A stretch of DNA of 22,939 nt from Dehalococcoidia bacterium. Lineage in GTDB: Bacteria; Chloroflexota; Dehalococcoidia; SZUA-161. The translations under genes and the position numbers were made by a program. This document shows, piece after piece, positions 6,562-14,195 of the stretch. How positions within the stretch are numbered: position 1 is the first letter of the stretch; each line of letters begins with the position of its first letter. The notes below the pieces were generated by a model. That model saw nothing but the letters and a program-made list of their open reading frames with translations. It was not told the DNA's origin and searched no databases. Location of the stretch: assembly GCA_014859215.1 (NCBI GenBank), contig JACUUS010000290.1, positions 1 through 22,939 of the forward strand, in the 5' to 3' direction.

Positions 6562-7188
6562 ATGAGCCGAATTCTTGTGATCGACAGAGAAGATCGGGGA
6601 CTCGGAACAGCCTGTATTCTAAAAGAGAGCGGATGCGAGGTGGAGCTGGTCAACAGAATCACTGATGGTATGGGCCGTCTCTATGGCAGCCAGCCGGACC
6701 TTGTGCTCCTCTCGTATGAGCTGTTGCCCGAAAACGGCAGGGAGGCCTGTCTGCAACTGCTGCGGGCGTGCGATATTCCCGTGCTGGTAACCGGAGCAGA
6801 CAGCGAGAAAGCAATAGCACTGCTGGAGGCAGGCGCAGATGCATGTCTGAGCGAGCCGCTTCAGGCCCTCGAGCTTGTGCCAAGAGCAGTATCTCTCCTG
6901 CGACGGAGGAAGCAGGCTCTCGCACATAAACGGAGGCTAAGGCGTCTCAACGGCATAACCAGAGTCGAATTCCGCCTGCTTTCGTGCCTGGTCCTCAGTG
7001 AAGGCAGGCTTGTCGAGACCCCGGCCATTATCCAGCAGGTCTGGAGCGGCAAACAGGTGAGCGTGCAATGCCTGAGGTTCTATGTAAGGCGGCTCCGTCA
7101 GAGGCTTGCCGGTACGTTCGCCGACGGCCAGATCATAAATCAAAGAGGCCTTGGGTACCGCTACCAGAGTACTGCGAGCAGAGCCTGA
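6562..7188 (+). CDS. OmpR-type winged-helix regulator with pseudo-receiver
   Basis: The 208-residue protein has a receiver-like N-terminus (about 1-115) and a winged-helix effector domain (about 128-205; TRVEFRLLSCLVLSEGR, VWSG, LRFYVRRLRQRL, GLGYRY). The phosphoacceptor Asp is replaced by Ser51 (LVLLSYELLPENG) and the conserved Lys by Glu98 (CLSEPLQ), while Asp8 and Thr77 remain. It therefore cannot be phosphorylated in the normal way and is likely a pseudo-receiver regulator controlled by expression, partner binding or a ligand. It follows the atypical regulator at 5748 by about 110 nt with a weak terminator between. ATG 6562 has AAGGA about nine bases upstream. Targets are unknown. Confidence 0.87.
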   Translation: MSRILVIDREDRGLGTACILKESGCEVELVNRITDGMGRLYGSQPDLVLLSYELLPENGREACLQLLRACDIPVLVTGADSEKAIALLEAGADACLSEPLQALELVPRAVSLLRRRKQALAHKRRLRRLNGITRVEFRLLSCLVLSEGRLVETPAIIQQVWSGKQVSVQCLRFYVRRLRQRLAGTFADGQIINQRGLGYRYQSTASRA

Positions 7189-7223
7189 TCCCGGAATTTG
7201 CCGTCGCCGCCGCGGGGTTGAGG

Positions 7224-7247
7224 CACCCAATCGTGAAGAATTGGGTG
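7224..7247. repeat. 8-bp inverted repeat between convergent genes
   Basis: CACCCAAT (7224-7231) and ATTGGGTG (7240-7247) flank an 8-nt loop between the regulator and the convergent YjbQ gene. No T-tract follows on either strand, so terminator function is uncertain. Confidence 0.4.
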
Positions 7248-7314
7248 GCCGGTTCCCTTGCCTTTCTTGAGTATTCCCAGGTTGTGGAGGACCGCCGGGC
7301 AGGCTTTTCTTCTA

Positions 7315-7719
7315 TCAGGCGCTATCTCCGGCTATCTTCAAGATCACGGTGCGGCTCCGCGGTCCATCGAATTCACAGAAGAAGACGCCCTGCCAGGTGC
7401 CGAGCACAAGCTCACCGCCTTCGATGAATACAACAGCCGAACTTCCCATCAGGCTGGCCTTTATGTGTGCGTCCGCATTTCCTTCTGCGTGACTGTAGTC
7501 ATTATGCTCGGGAACAAGCTTGCCAAGCTGCCGGCTGATATCCTTCATAACGCTCGGGTCGGCATGCTCATTCAGGGTCACTGCCGCTGTCGTATGGGGG
7601 ACGAAAAGGTAGCAGAGGCCGTTCGTGGTCCCGCTGGCTTTGACTTTCTCCCGGACTTCTCTCGTGAGCTCATGGCATTCCACCCTGCTCCTGGTATTGA
7701 TCCTGATTCTCTCAATCAT
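7315..7719 (-). CDS. YjbQ/UPF0047 family protein (secondary thiamine-phosphate synthase-like)
   Basis: The 134-residue protein belongs to the YjbQ family, whose E. coli member shows weak thiamine-phosphate synthase activity; its true role is unsettled. Family motifs are PHTTAAVTLNE (41-51), YSHAEGNADAHIKASLMG (75-92) with conserved His and Asp, and LGTWQGVFFCEFDGPRSR (106-123). ATG 7719 is preferred over an upstream in-frame start at 7746 because GGGAGG sits about six bases before it and it gives the usual N-terminus. It is a single gene, convergent with the regulator and divergent from the cyclase operon. Confidence 0.9.
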   Translation of the reverse strand: MIERIRINTRSRVECHELTREVREKVKASGTTNGLCYLFVPHTTAAVTLNEHADPSVMKDISRQLGKLVPEHNDYSHAEGNADAHIKASLMGSSAVVFIEGGELVLGTWQGVFFCEFDGPRSRTVILKIAGDSA

Positions 7720-7932
7720 GCCGTCCTCCCGTTTCGATATGTTCATATACTACAATCACACTCAAGCGTCTAGCAATGAGCCCCGAAGTAAACCCGCCCT
7801 GTGGATGCAAATGTAACAATTTCGCAACGTTTATAGCCGTACTTTTTATGACTTCGTGAGCGGCGCGAAGCTACTATCTTGTTGTCTGTCAATCAGATGG
7901 TACCTTTTCACTGCCTTCTGTCCGGAGGGGAA

Positions 7933-8625
7933 ATGCCGAGAGAACAGTCATCGAGCGAGATCGGAGACGCAGAATGGATCGATGTATCAGTGAGTCTGTA
8001 CGATGGAATGGTAGACTGGCCGGGGAATCCGCCGGTTAGCATCAGACGTTTTCACGACATCGAGAGAGGGGACAGCCATACTCTTACTGAGCTTTCAATG
8101 AGTGCGCATGTGGGCACGCATATCGATGCCCCCCTGCACTTCTTCCGCGAAGGTGCAGGCATCGATGATATGCCTCTCGACAAAGTGATCGGGCCCGCAC
8201 GCGTCATCGAAATACAGGACCCGGTATCGATTAAGCCCGCCGAACTGGAACCATGGAGTATCAGGGAGGGCGAACGCATTCTCTTCAAGACGCGCAACAC
8301 TCCGCGCGTTTGGCAGACCGGCGCCTTTGTTGAGGACTTCGTTTACATCTCTGATGAGGCGGCTCGTTTCCTGGTCCGGAAGCAGATCGCCTTGGCGGGC
8401 GTCGATTATCTTTCGGTGGGACCCGCGGAAGGTGGAAGCACGGTCCACCGGGCTCTCCTCGGAGGCGGAATCTGGATCATTGAAGGCCTTAATCTGACCG
8501 GCGTAAGAGCAGGGGTATATAATCTGCTGTGCCTTCCGCTCAAGCTCAAAGACAGCGACGGCGCGCCGGCCCGTGCAGTTTTGAGACCCCTCTCCCGGCA
8601 GGGCGAGACGGGGGCGGTGGTGTGA
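7933..8625 (+). CDS. Cyclase / kynurenine formamidase-like metal-dependent hydrolase
   Basis: The 230-residue protein is a member of the cyclase superfamily (PF04199), which includes bacterial kynurenine formamidase and isatin hydrolase. The metal-binding signature HVGTHIDAPLHF is at residues 59-70, preceded by the family's DGMVDWPGNPP segment (24-34). Later come the VDYLSVGPAEG and EGLNLTGV segments. ATG 7933 is chosen for CCGGAGGGG directly upstream; an upstream in-frame start at 7879 lacks such a site. It begins an operon with the dehydrogenase 12 nt downstream and the PRC-barrel protein. No tryptophan-degradation genes are near, so formamidase activity is not supported by context and the substrate is unknown. 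Confidence 0.88.
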   Translation: MPREQSSSEIGDAEWIDVSVSLYDGMVDWPGNPPVSIRRFHDIERGDSHTLTELSMSAHVGTHIDAPLHFFREGAGIDDMPLDKVIGPARVIEIQDPVSIKPAELEPWSIREGERILFKTRNTPRVWQTGAFVEDFVYISDEAARFLVRKQIALAGVDYLSVGPAEGGSTVHRALLGGGIWIIEGLNLTGVRAGVYNLLCLPLKLKDSDGAPARAVLRPLSRQGETGAVV

Positions 8626-8637
8626 GGAGGATGAGAG

Positions 8638-9783
8638 ATGCTGGCTATCAGCCTGGTGCGAGATAAGAAAGGTGCTCATGCCATTGATGTCCCCAAGCCC
8701 GAGATAAAGGAGCCTGATGAGGTGCTGGTGAGGATCAAGGAGGTGGGGCTCGATGGGACCGATTTCCACCTTGTTGAATCCGAGCAGCAAGATATTGCGG
8801 AAGGCCGCGATACGATGATCATGGGCCACGAAGTAGCCGGTGTTGTTGAGGAAATCGGGGAAAAAGTCACAACCCTTGCGCCGGGCGATGTCGTCACTAT
8901 GACTGTACGGCATGGCTGCGGCATTTGCCAGCCCTGCCTGCATAACCAGAGCGATTTCTGCATGACGGGCCTTTACACGGAGCGGGGAATCCACAGACTC
9001 GATGGTTTCCTTACAGAGTACGCGGTGGAAAAGGAACAATACACGATCAAGATTCCACCAGAGCTGGCCGGTGCAGCCGTGCTCACCGAGCCGATGAGCA
9101 TAGTCGAAAAGGGCATACAGCAAATACGGACAATCCAGTCTCGCTTGCCGTGGACCTGTCCTCATCCCGAACATCGCTTCGACCGCCCGGAATGGGGAGG
9201 CTGCAAGGTCGCGCTGGTGGTGGGAGCGGGCCCGCTCGGGCTCCTTGCTGCCACACTGATCAGGCTCGCTGGAGCCCGGACCTTCATTTCCGACCTGGTG
9301 CCTGAAGAGCACTCAAAAGTGGCTCTCGCACGGAGTCTGGGCGCGACTTATATCAACGCGCGCGAAAAGACACCCCGGCAGGTTATTGATGAATGCTGTG
9401 CGCCGGCCGGGCAGTTGAACATGATTTTTGAAGCCGCCGGCGCGGCCGAGACCGCCATCAAACTGGTGGCCTACATGTCCCGCAGCAGCATCTATGTGAT
9501 GACCGGCATACCGGGGGAAAGGGTGAATATCGAGCTTGACGCCGGGCAGCTTGTCAGCCGGGTAGTCCGCTTCAACCAGGTCATCGTGGGGAGCGTGAAT
9601 TCCAACCGCGGCCACTTCGAGAAAGCCCTCGAGGACATCGAACAGGTCGCCTCAAGGTTCGAGGGAATGCCCCTGTCGTTGATCACGAACCGCTACAAAC
9701 TTGAAGACTACCGCAGAGCGTTTGAGGAAAAAGATCCGAACAATATCAAGACGGTGATTGAAGTCGAACCGTGGAAGATTTAG
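8638..9783 (+). CDS. Zinc-dependent medium-chain dehydrogenase, glucose 1-dehydrogenase-like
   Basis: The 381-residue MDR-family enzyme resembles archaeal-type glucose/galactose 1-dehydrogenases. Catalytic zinc ligands are Asp39 (GLDGTD, the Asp variant of the usual Cys), His64 and Glu65 (GHEVAG). A structural zinc site is formed by Cys94, Cys97, Cys100 and Cys108. The segment GLYTERGIHRLDGF and the EPMSIVEK motif (151-158) are typical of this sugar-dehydrogenase branch. The Rossmann motif VVGAGPLGLLA is at about 194-204. It would oxidise a sugar or polyol with NAD(P)+. The start follows GAGGAGG. It sits between the cyclase gene and the PRC-barrel gene, suggesting a small catabolic operon whose substrate is not evident. 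Confidence 0.88.
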   Translation: MLAISLVRDKKGAHAIDVPKPEIKEPDEVLVRIKEVGLDGTDFHLVESEQQDIAEGRDTMIMGHEVAGVVEEIGEKVTTLAPGDVVTMTVRHGCGICQPCLHNQSDFCMTGLYTERGIHRLDGFLTEYAVEKEQYTIKIPPELAGAAVLTEPMSIVEKGIQQIRTIQSRLPWTCPHPEHRFDRPEWGGCKVALVVGAGPLGLLAATLIRLAGARTFISDLVPEEHSKVALARSLGATYINAREKTPRQVIDECCAPAGQLNMIFEAAGAAETAIKLVAYMSRSSIYVMTGIPGERVNIELDAGQLVSRVVRFNQVIVGSVNSNRGHFEKALEDIEQVASRFEGMPLSLITNRYKLEDYRRAFEEKDPNNIKTVIEVEPWKI

Positions 9784-9813
9784 AATTGTTGAGACGTTTG
9801 AGGAGTGGTCGCC

Positions 9814-10029
9814 ATGAGAATTGCACACGGCGCGGAGGTAGTGGACAAGGACGGTAGGATTCTGGGCCTTGTCGACTATGTCATTCCTGACATGATGACC
9901 GGGGAAACACGTAAATTCAAGGTCGGGAGGAAATCCCCCGAACCTGACCTGTTTTTCAAACCTGAAGATGTCCTTGAAGCCGACAGCAGGCAGGTGAAAC
10001 TGAGAGTCAGCCACGACGTGCCTTCCTGA
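9814..10029 (+). CDS. Small PRC-barrel-like domain protein
   Basis: The 71-residue protein looks like a single PRC-barrel. The pattern is GAEVVDKDGRILGLVDYVI (residues 6-24), then MTGETRKFKVG, then DLFFKPEDVLEADSRQVKLRVS, matching the usual order of strand, acidic turn, 'TGE' turn and 'p.e.V' motif. PRC-barrels occur in RNA-processing and photosynthetic-reaction-centre proteins and as free-standing proteins of unknown role. ATG 9814 is preferred to GTG 9805 because AGGAG at 9801-9805 would overlap the latter. It lies 30 nt after the dehydrogenase and is probably co-transcribed. The family call rests on pattern only. Confidence 0.75.
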   Translation: MRIAHGAEVVDKDGRILGLVDYVIPDMMTGETRKFKVGRKSPEPDLFFKPEDVLEADSRQVKLRVSHDVPS

Positions 10030-10074
10030 GGTAATCGCGCCCGCCTACCATCCGTATTATTAAAGAGAAACCCT

Positions 10075-11298
10075 TCAGACCGCTGCTGTCTCCCTCGCCC
10101 GGAGCCGCTGGACGGGATGCGGGCCTTCCGTTTCCAGCCTGTAATCTCGCCCGAAGTGCTTGATCGTATCCTCGATCACCTGCTGGCTTGGCGCGATATT
10201 CCCGCCGTTGTTGGCCATCTTCTGGAACTGGAAGTAACGGTAGTTTTCGGGCAGCCGGCTGGTCGGAGCGTATTCCGTCTCCTTCTCGGTCAGGTCTATC
10301 TGCGATCGCAAGATCTCGCGTATATAGTCCTTGCTGGACTCGAAAATGGTCGGTTGAGGAAACGAGGCAGGATAAAGCTCGGCGGGGTCCCGCCTCTCAA
10401 ACTTCTTCATGAGCTCGGCCGAGATCCGGAGGTGCTCGATTTCCTGTTCCAGATTATGCTGCCACACCTGCTTGACACGGTCATCTATTTCCGAATTCAG
10501 GCACGACCAGTACATGTAGCATTCGTTATATTCGTGAAGCACAAGCTTCTCGAACCAGGACATATTCGGATCGAGCAGTGATTCGTAATGGCTCACGTGC
10601 TGCTCCTCAATCTGCGCGATTTCCAGGTAAAGCCCGCGTCCCAGCATGCTTTCCGGCCGGTTGCCGACATTCATATAGAAGTTCATGGTCTGCTGCTCTC
10701 CGGCCACGATAGTGAGAATGTGAACCAGCGTAAGGGGGTCCGCAGATGCCCTGTCGACCGGGGTCCGTATAGAGTCCATCGGATGCCGGTGCTCGGCGAT
10801 AGTCGGCCGTCCCGGCATGATCTCGGTCAGTTCCTTTACCGTCCTGTCGGCTGTTTTCCCTTCCGTGAGTTCCATCAAGTTGGAATACCGGTACAGGTGG
10901 TCGAAGTCTTCAAGGAGCGCAAAGTCGAGGGCTGCCTTCACTTTAGGGTCTGGCTCCGTCCGCGCCATGTACGCGGTGAGATCTACAGCCACCTGCTCGT
11001 AACCGATGGTGACCTCCAGCGTTGACTCGTTGCCCGGCGGGAACCAGTTCACCAGCTTCTGCTGTTGCTGCTCGATACGTCTCGTTGCAGCGAGCTGTCT
11101 CTTGAGGTCGATGTCGGCCACCGAGCGGGCAAAGTTGTGTGAGAAATAGATCCCTTCCACTTCGATCCCGTTCATCAGTATTATCCTGGTGCGCGTATAT
11201 GGATGAATAAATCCTTTGTCATACGGCACCTGGTTCAGCTCTGACCAGGGCTGGAACTGTTTCTCAATGGGTATGCCTTTCTCGGTAAACGGATTCAT
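10075..11298 (-). CDS. Ferritin-like family protein with three E/(D,E)xxH motif pairs (function unknown)
   Basis: The 407-residue soluble protein has a helical core with ferritin-type metal-binding motifs. Three pairs are visible, each a Glu followed exactly 30 residues later by D/E-x2-H: Glu101 with Asp131/His134, Glu201 with Glu231/His234, and Glu256 with Glu286/His289. Classic ferritin-like di-iron proteins use two pairs. The N-terminal ~95 residues and C-terminal ~100 residues (Tyr/Pro-rich near the end) match nothing I recognise. ATG 11298 is used because AAGGAGGAAAGG lies immediately upstream; an upstream start at 11343 has no such site. It is divergent from the two-component regulator at 11573, and an 8-bp inverted repeat lies between. 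A di-iron oxidase, peroxide-scavenging or metal-storage role is plausible but unproven. Confidence 0.75.
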   Translation of the reverse strand: MNPFTEKGIPIEKQFQPWSELNQVPYDKGFIHPYTRTRIILMNGIEVEGIYFSHNFARSVADIDLKRQLAATRRIEQQQQKLVNWFPPGNESTLEVTIGYEQVAVDLTAYMARTEPDPKVKAALDFALLEDFDHLYRYSNLMELTEGKTADRTVKELTEIMPGRPTIAEHRHPMDSIRTPVDRASADPLTLVHILTIVAGEQQTMNFYMNVGNRPESMLGRGLYLEIAQIEEQHVSHYESLLDPNMSWFEKLVLHEYNECYMYWSCLNSEIDDRVKQVWQHNLEQEIEHLRISAELMKKFERRDPAELYPASFPQPTIFESSKDYIREILRSQIDLTEKETEYAPTSRLPENYRYFQFQKMANNGGNIAPSQQVIEDTIKHFGRDYRLETEGPHPVQRLRARETAAV

Positions 11299-11362
11299 TC
11301 CTTTCCTCCTTAATAATGTGGAATAGTCAGGATGATTCTGCAACTGGCTAGCGATGTCCTAA

Positions 11363-11402
11363 TGCATTTACATTACATAAATGCAGGGCAGGATTGTAAT
11401 CC
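11363..11402. repeat. Two inverted repeats in the divergent ferritin-like / regulator intergenic region
   Basis: TGCATTTA (11363-11370) and TAAATGCA (11378-11385) form a perfect 8-bp inverted repeat around CATTACA. GGATT-gt-AATCC (11391-11402) follows. The first lies about 65 bp upstream of the ferritin-like start codon and could be an operator for it. The rest of this 274-bp gap holds only the -10 element at 11546-11554. Confidence 0.45.
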
Positions 11403-11545
11403 GTATGAGCCCCTATTTCGTATCGGAAGGCGATGCGGGAACGCAAGAGGCAGTCCAGTTAAACTACGTAGATTGACGGCGCGAAAAGCACCTGTAGAAG
11501 GAGTACGAGCGGCATGACTGCAGGGATATCCAGTGATTGATGCTA

Positions 11546-11554
11546 TGATATAAT
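11546..11554 (+). promoter_or_regulatory. Extended -10 promoter of the first LuxR-type regulator
   Basis: TGaTATAAT is a perfect extended -10, exactly 18 nt before the TTG start at 11573. The predicted start (~11561) would give a leader of only about 12 nt beginning near GGAGG. The paralogous regulator gene shows the same 18-nt spacing. Confidence 0.5.
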
Positions 11555-11572
11555 AACGTGGAGGTTTGAGGA

Positions 11573-12238
11573 TTGGGCAATATCAGGGTTCTTATCGCCG
11601 ACGACCATGCCCTTGTCCGCGACGGCACCCGGCAGATACTGGAGCACGAACATGACATCGAGGTGGTCGGTGAGGCCGCCGATGGTGAGGAAGCCCTCAA
11701 GCTGGTGGAGGTTCTTCGGCCCGACGTCGCTATTATCGACATATCCATGCCCAGGCTGGATGGCATTGAGGCCACGCGGCGGATCAAGCTGGTCTATCCC
11801 TCGGTTGCTGTCCTGATAGTAAGTGCCTACGATGACGAACAGTTCATCTTCAGCCTGCTGGAAGCGGGTGCGGCCGGTTACCTGCTGAAGAGCATTAAGG
11901 GCAGGGAGCTTGTTGAAGCAGTCCGAGCAGTCTATGCAGGAGAATCTGTGCTTCATCCTCATATAGCGCGGAAGGTACTGGACAAACTTGCGGCTGCTCC
12001 GGCCAGGGGCAAGAAACTCGAATCACATGAAGCGCTTAGCGCACGTGAAATGGATATACTCAGACTCGTGACCAAGGGTTTGAGCAACAAGGATGTCGCG
12101 GAGAATCTCAATCTGAGTATGCGCACAGTCCAGGCGCACCTGGGGCGGATCTTTAACAAGCTTGATGTCGGTTCCCGAACAGAGGCAGTTGTTCGGGCTC
12201 TCAAGGAAGGGTGGGTAACTCTTGATGATGTGCCATGA
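11573..12238 (+). CDS. NarL/LuxR-family response regulator
   Basis: The 221-residue regulator has an intact receiver (about 1-120): Asp10/Asp11 (ADDHALVR), phosphoacceptor Asp56 (VAIIDISMP), a Ser at the switch position (LIVSAYDD) and Lys in YLLKSIKG. A C-terminal LuxR-type HTH follows at about 150-212 (LSAREMDILRLVTKGLSNKDVAENLNLSMRTV, split here across helix-turn-helix). The start is TTG 11573 with GGAGG eight bases upstream. The sensor kinase follows 18 nt later, so this is a regulator-kinase pair. The protein is the same length as, and clearly paralogous to, the regulator at 16207-16872. Confidence 0.95.
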   Translation: MGNIRVLIADDHALVRDGTRQILEHEHDIEVVGEAADGEEALKLVEVLRPDVAIIDISMPRLDGIEATRRIKLVYPSVAVLIVSAYDDEQFIFSLLEAGAAGYLLKSIKGRELVEAVRAVYAGESVLHPHIARKVLDKLAAAPARGKKLESHEALSAREMDILRLVTKGLSNKDVAENLNLSMRTVQAHLGRIFNKLDVGSRTEAVVRALKEGWVTLDDVP

Positions 12239-12256
12239 CTACACGCTTCCCGCAAG

Positions 12257-14194
12257 ATGAGAGAATGGTTCGTTGGTTATCGAAAGGCTGGTCAGCCGTT
12301 GACAAAGGCTATTCGGAAGCCGGGTTTCTGGTTCATACTCATCCTTCTGGCACTGCTCACAGTCCCGCAGTATAGCGAAACGCTGGGGCGTCCCGCTTTT
12401 CTCGTAAACCTGACAGACTCACTGGGACTCAGCCGCCATGCTCTGGAGCGGATCCTGTACCTGGCCCCGATAATCTGGGCCGGCTTCCTGTTCGGCATGA
12501 GAGGGGCGATCTTAGTCTCGGCTGTCGCCCTTGTGTGCATGCTCCCTCGGTCAATCTTCCTGTCCCCTTCACCGGCGGACGCTCTCTTCGAAACAGGCGC
12601 GGTCTTTGTGGTCGGCAACGTGATTGCATTCACATTCGACCTGCTGCGGAAGGAGCGTACGCGGCGCACGCACCTTGCCACTTTGAACGAGCTCTCGAGA
12701 GCAAGCTCGCAGTCCCTCGAAGTCGATAAGGTCCTGAAGACAAGTATCGAGAGTATTGCGTCCGCCATGAACTCGGAAAGCGCTCTGATTTACCTTTCGG
12801 CCGGGGATGGCAGCCGCTTCGTGCTTTCTGCCTATAAGGGTATATCTGATGAGTCCGCAGCGGAGATAGACAGCCTTGAAGCGGAGGATGCCGGTCCGAT
12901 AATTCAGAGCGGTCCCTCCGTCTTGACCGGCGATACCTCCCGAAATGCCGGGTGGAGCAGTCTCATGCCTGCCCTCGAAAGTCCGAAGTGCATTCTTGGC
13001 GCGCCCCTTAAGTCCAAAGGCAATATCCTGGGGTTGCTTTTCGTTGTCTATAGCAGTCAGCACGAGTTTAGTCGCGACGAGATCAGTCTCGTGTCTGCGA
13101 TCTCCAACCAGATAGGCATCGCCGTGGATAACGCAAGACTATACGAACAGCAACGCGATGCAGCGGAGCAAATCAGGCAATCCGAAGAGAAGTACAGGCA
13201 GCTTTTTGATGATGCACACGATGCGATCTGGCTTCACGATCTGGACGGCCGTATCCTTGTCGCGAACAGCGCTTGCGTGAATCTGACCGGTTATCCCCTC
13301 GATGAGTTGCGCGGGCGCAGAATGGCGGACCTGCTCACGCCGGAGAGCCAGGCAGTAATGGAGAAATTCGAGGACGGATTTCTCAAGGACCCCGGCGGCA
13401 GCACCATCCTCGAGATTACGCTCGTGCGCAAAGACGGCCGCCAGGCTTGCCTGCAACTTGCGACGAGTCTTCTTCTCGATAATGAGCGGCCGGCGGCCTT
13501 CCAGCATATCGCGAGAGACATTACTGAAGAAAGGCGAATGAAAGACAATCTGCGTTACTACCTGGGGCAGGTTACCAGAGCACAGGAAGAGGAAAGAAAA
13601 CGTATCTCACGCGAGCTCCACGACGATACCATCCAGGCGTTGATTGTGCTGGCCCGCCAGCTCGATGACCTTGCCGAGAAGAGCCCTTCCGAAGAGAGAA
13701 GACAGCAGATGGAAAAACTCTGGCAGCAGGCAAACGCCATAATGGACGGCGTTCGCCGCCTGAGCCAGGACCTGCGACCGGCGGCGCTTGACCAGTTGGG
13801 GTTGTTGCCCGCGCTCGAATGGCTGGCTTCTGATATTGCCAAACACTCCGACATGGAGATAATTGTCACCTCTGAGGGTAAAGAACGGCGGATAGGTCCC
13901 GAGGTTGAACTTGTGCTCTTCCGCATAGTCCAGGAGGCCCTGCGCAATGCGTGGCGTCACTCGGATGGTACACGGTGCGAAATAGGCGTTGTTTTCGGCG
14001 AAAGCAACGTAAGAATAACGGTGTGCGACAACGGAAAGGGTTTCGAACCCCAGGATTCGATGGGTGACCTGGTCAAGAACGGCAGGCTGGGGCTGGCGGG
14101 AATGCATGAGCGGGTACAAATGCTCAACGGCACTTTGAAAGTTGAATCCGAACCCGGCAGGGGGACAAAAGTGACGGCTGAGGCCGCGGTCTAG
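12257..14194 (+). CDS. Membrane sensor histidine kinase (4 TM, GAF, PAS, HisKA_3)
   Basis: The 645-residue kinase has an N-terminal hydrophobic region of about four segments (24-40, 66-83, 84-100, 113-130) and a GAF domain (~155-295). A PAS domain (~310-425; FDDAHDAIWLHDLDGRIL) and a HisKA_3 dimerisation domain with phosphoacceptor His455 (ISRELHDDTIQ) follow. The ATPase domain has N-box Asn564 (IVQEALRNAWRHS) and glycine boxes DNGKGFE (591-597) and GRLGLAGMHER. It phosphorylates the regulator encoded just upstream. The start is uncertain: ATG 12257 has no clear Shine-Dalgarno, while TTG 12299 aligns exactly with the paralogous kinase's TTG start (TKAIRKPGFWF against TLIRNTHFWV) and has GAAAGG ten bases upstream. 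The signal sensed is unknown. Confidence 0.93.
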   Translation: MREWFVGYRKAGQPLTKAIRKPGFWFILILLALLTVPQYSETLGRPAFLVNLTDSLGLSRHALERILYLAPIIWAGFLFGMRGAILVSAVALVCMLPRSIFLSPSPADALFETGAVFVVGNVIAFTFDLLRKERTRRTHLATLNELSRASSQSLEVDKVLKTSIESIASAMNSESALIYLSAGDGSRFVLSAYKGISDESAAEIDSLEAEDAGPIIQSGPSVLTGDTSRNAGWSSLMPALESPKCILGAPLKSKGNILGLLFVVYSSQHEFSRDEISLVSAISNQIGIAVDNARLYEQQRDAAEQIRQSEEKYRQLFDDAHDAIWLHDLDGRILVANSACVNLTGYPLDELRGRRMADLLTPESQAVMEKFEDGFLKDPGGSTILEITLVRKDGRQACLQLATSLLLDNERPAAFQHIARDITEERRMKDNLRYYLGQVTRAQEEERKRISRELHDDTIQALIVLARQLDDLAEKSPSEERRQQMEKLWQQANAIMDGVRRLSQDLRPAALDQLGLLPALEWLASDIAKHSDMEIIVTSEGKERRIGPEVELVLFRIVQEALRNAWRHSDGTRCEIGVVFGESNVRITVCDNGKGFEPQDSMGDLVKNGRLGLAGMHERVQMLNGTLKVESEPGRGTKVTAEAAV

Positions 14195-14195
14195 G

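Noticed and set aside
8095..9312. 405-codon minus-strand open frame
   Set aside because: It is antisense to the cyclase and dehydrogenase genes, both well supported by motifs; long antisense frames are common at this base composition.
12299..12304. TTGACA as a -35 promoter box inside the first kinase gene
   Set aside because: No -10 hexamer lies at a suitable distance; the match is explained by the TTG start-like codon followed by ACA.
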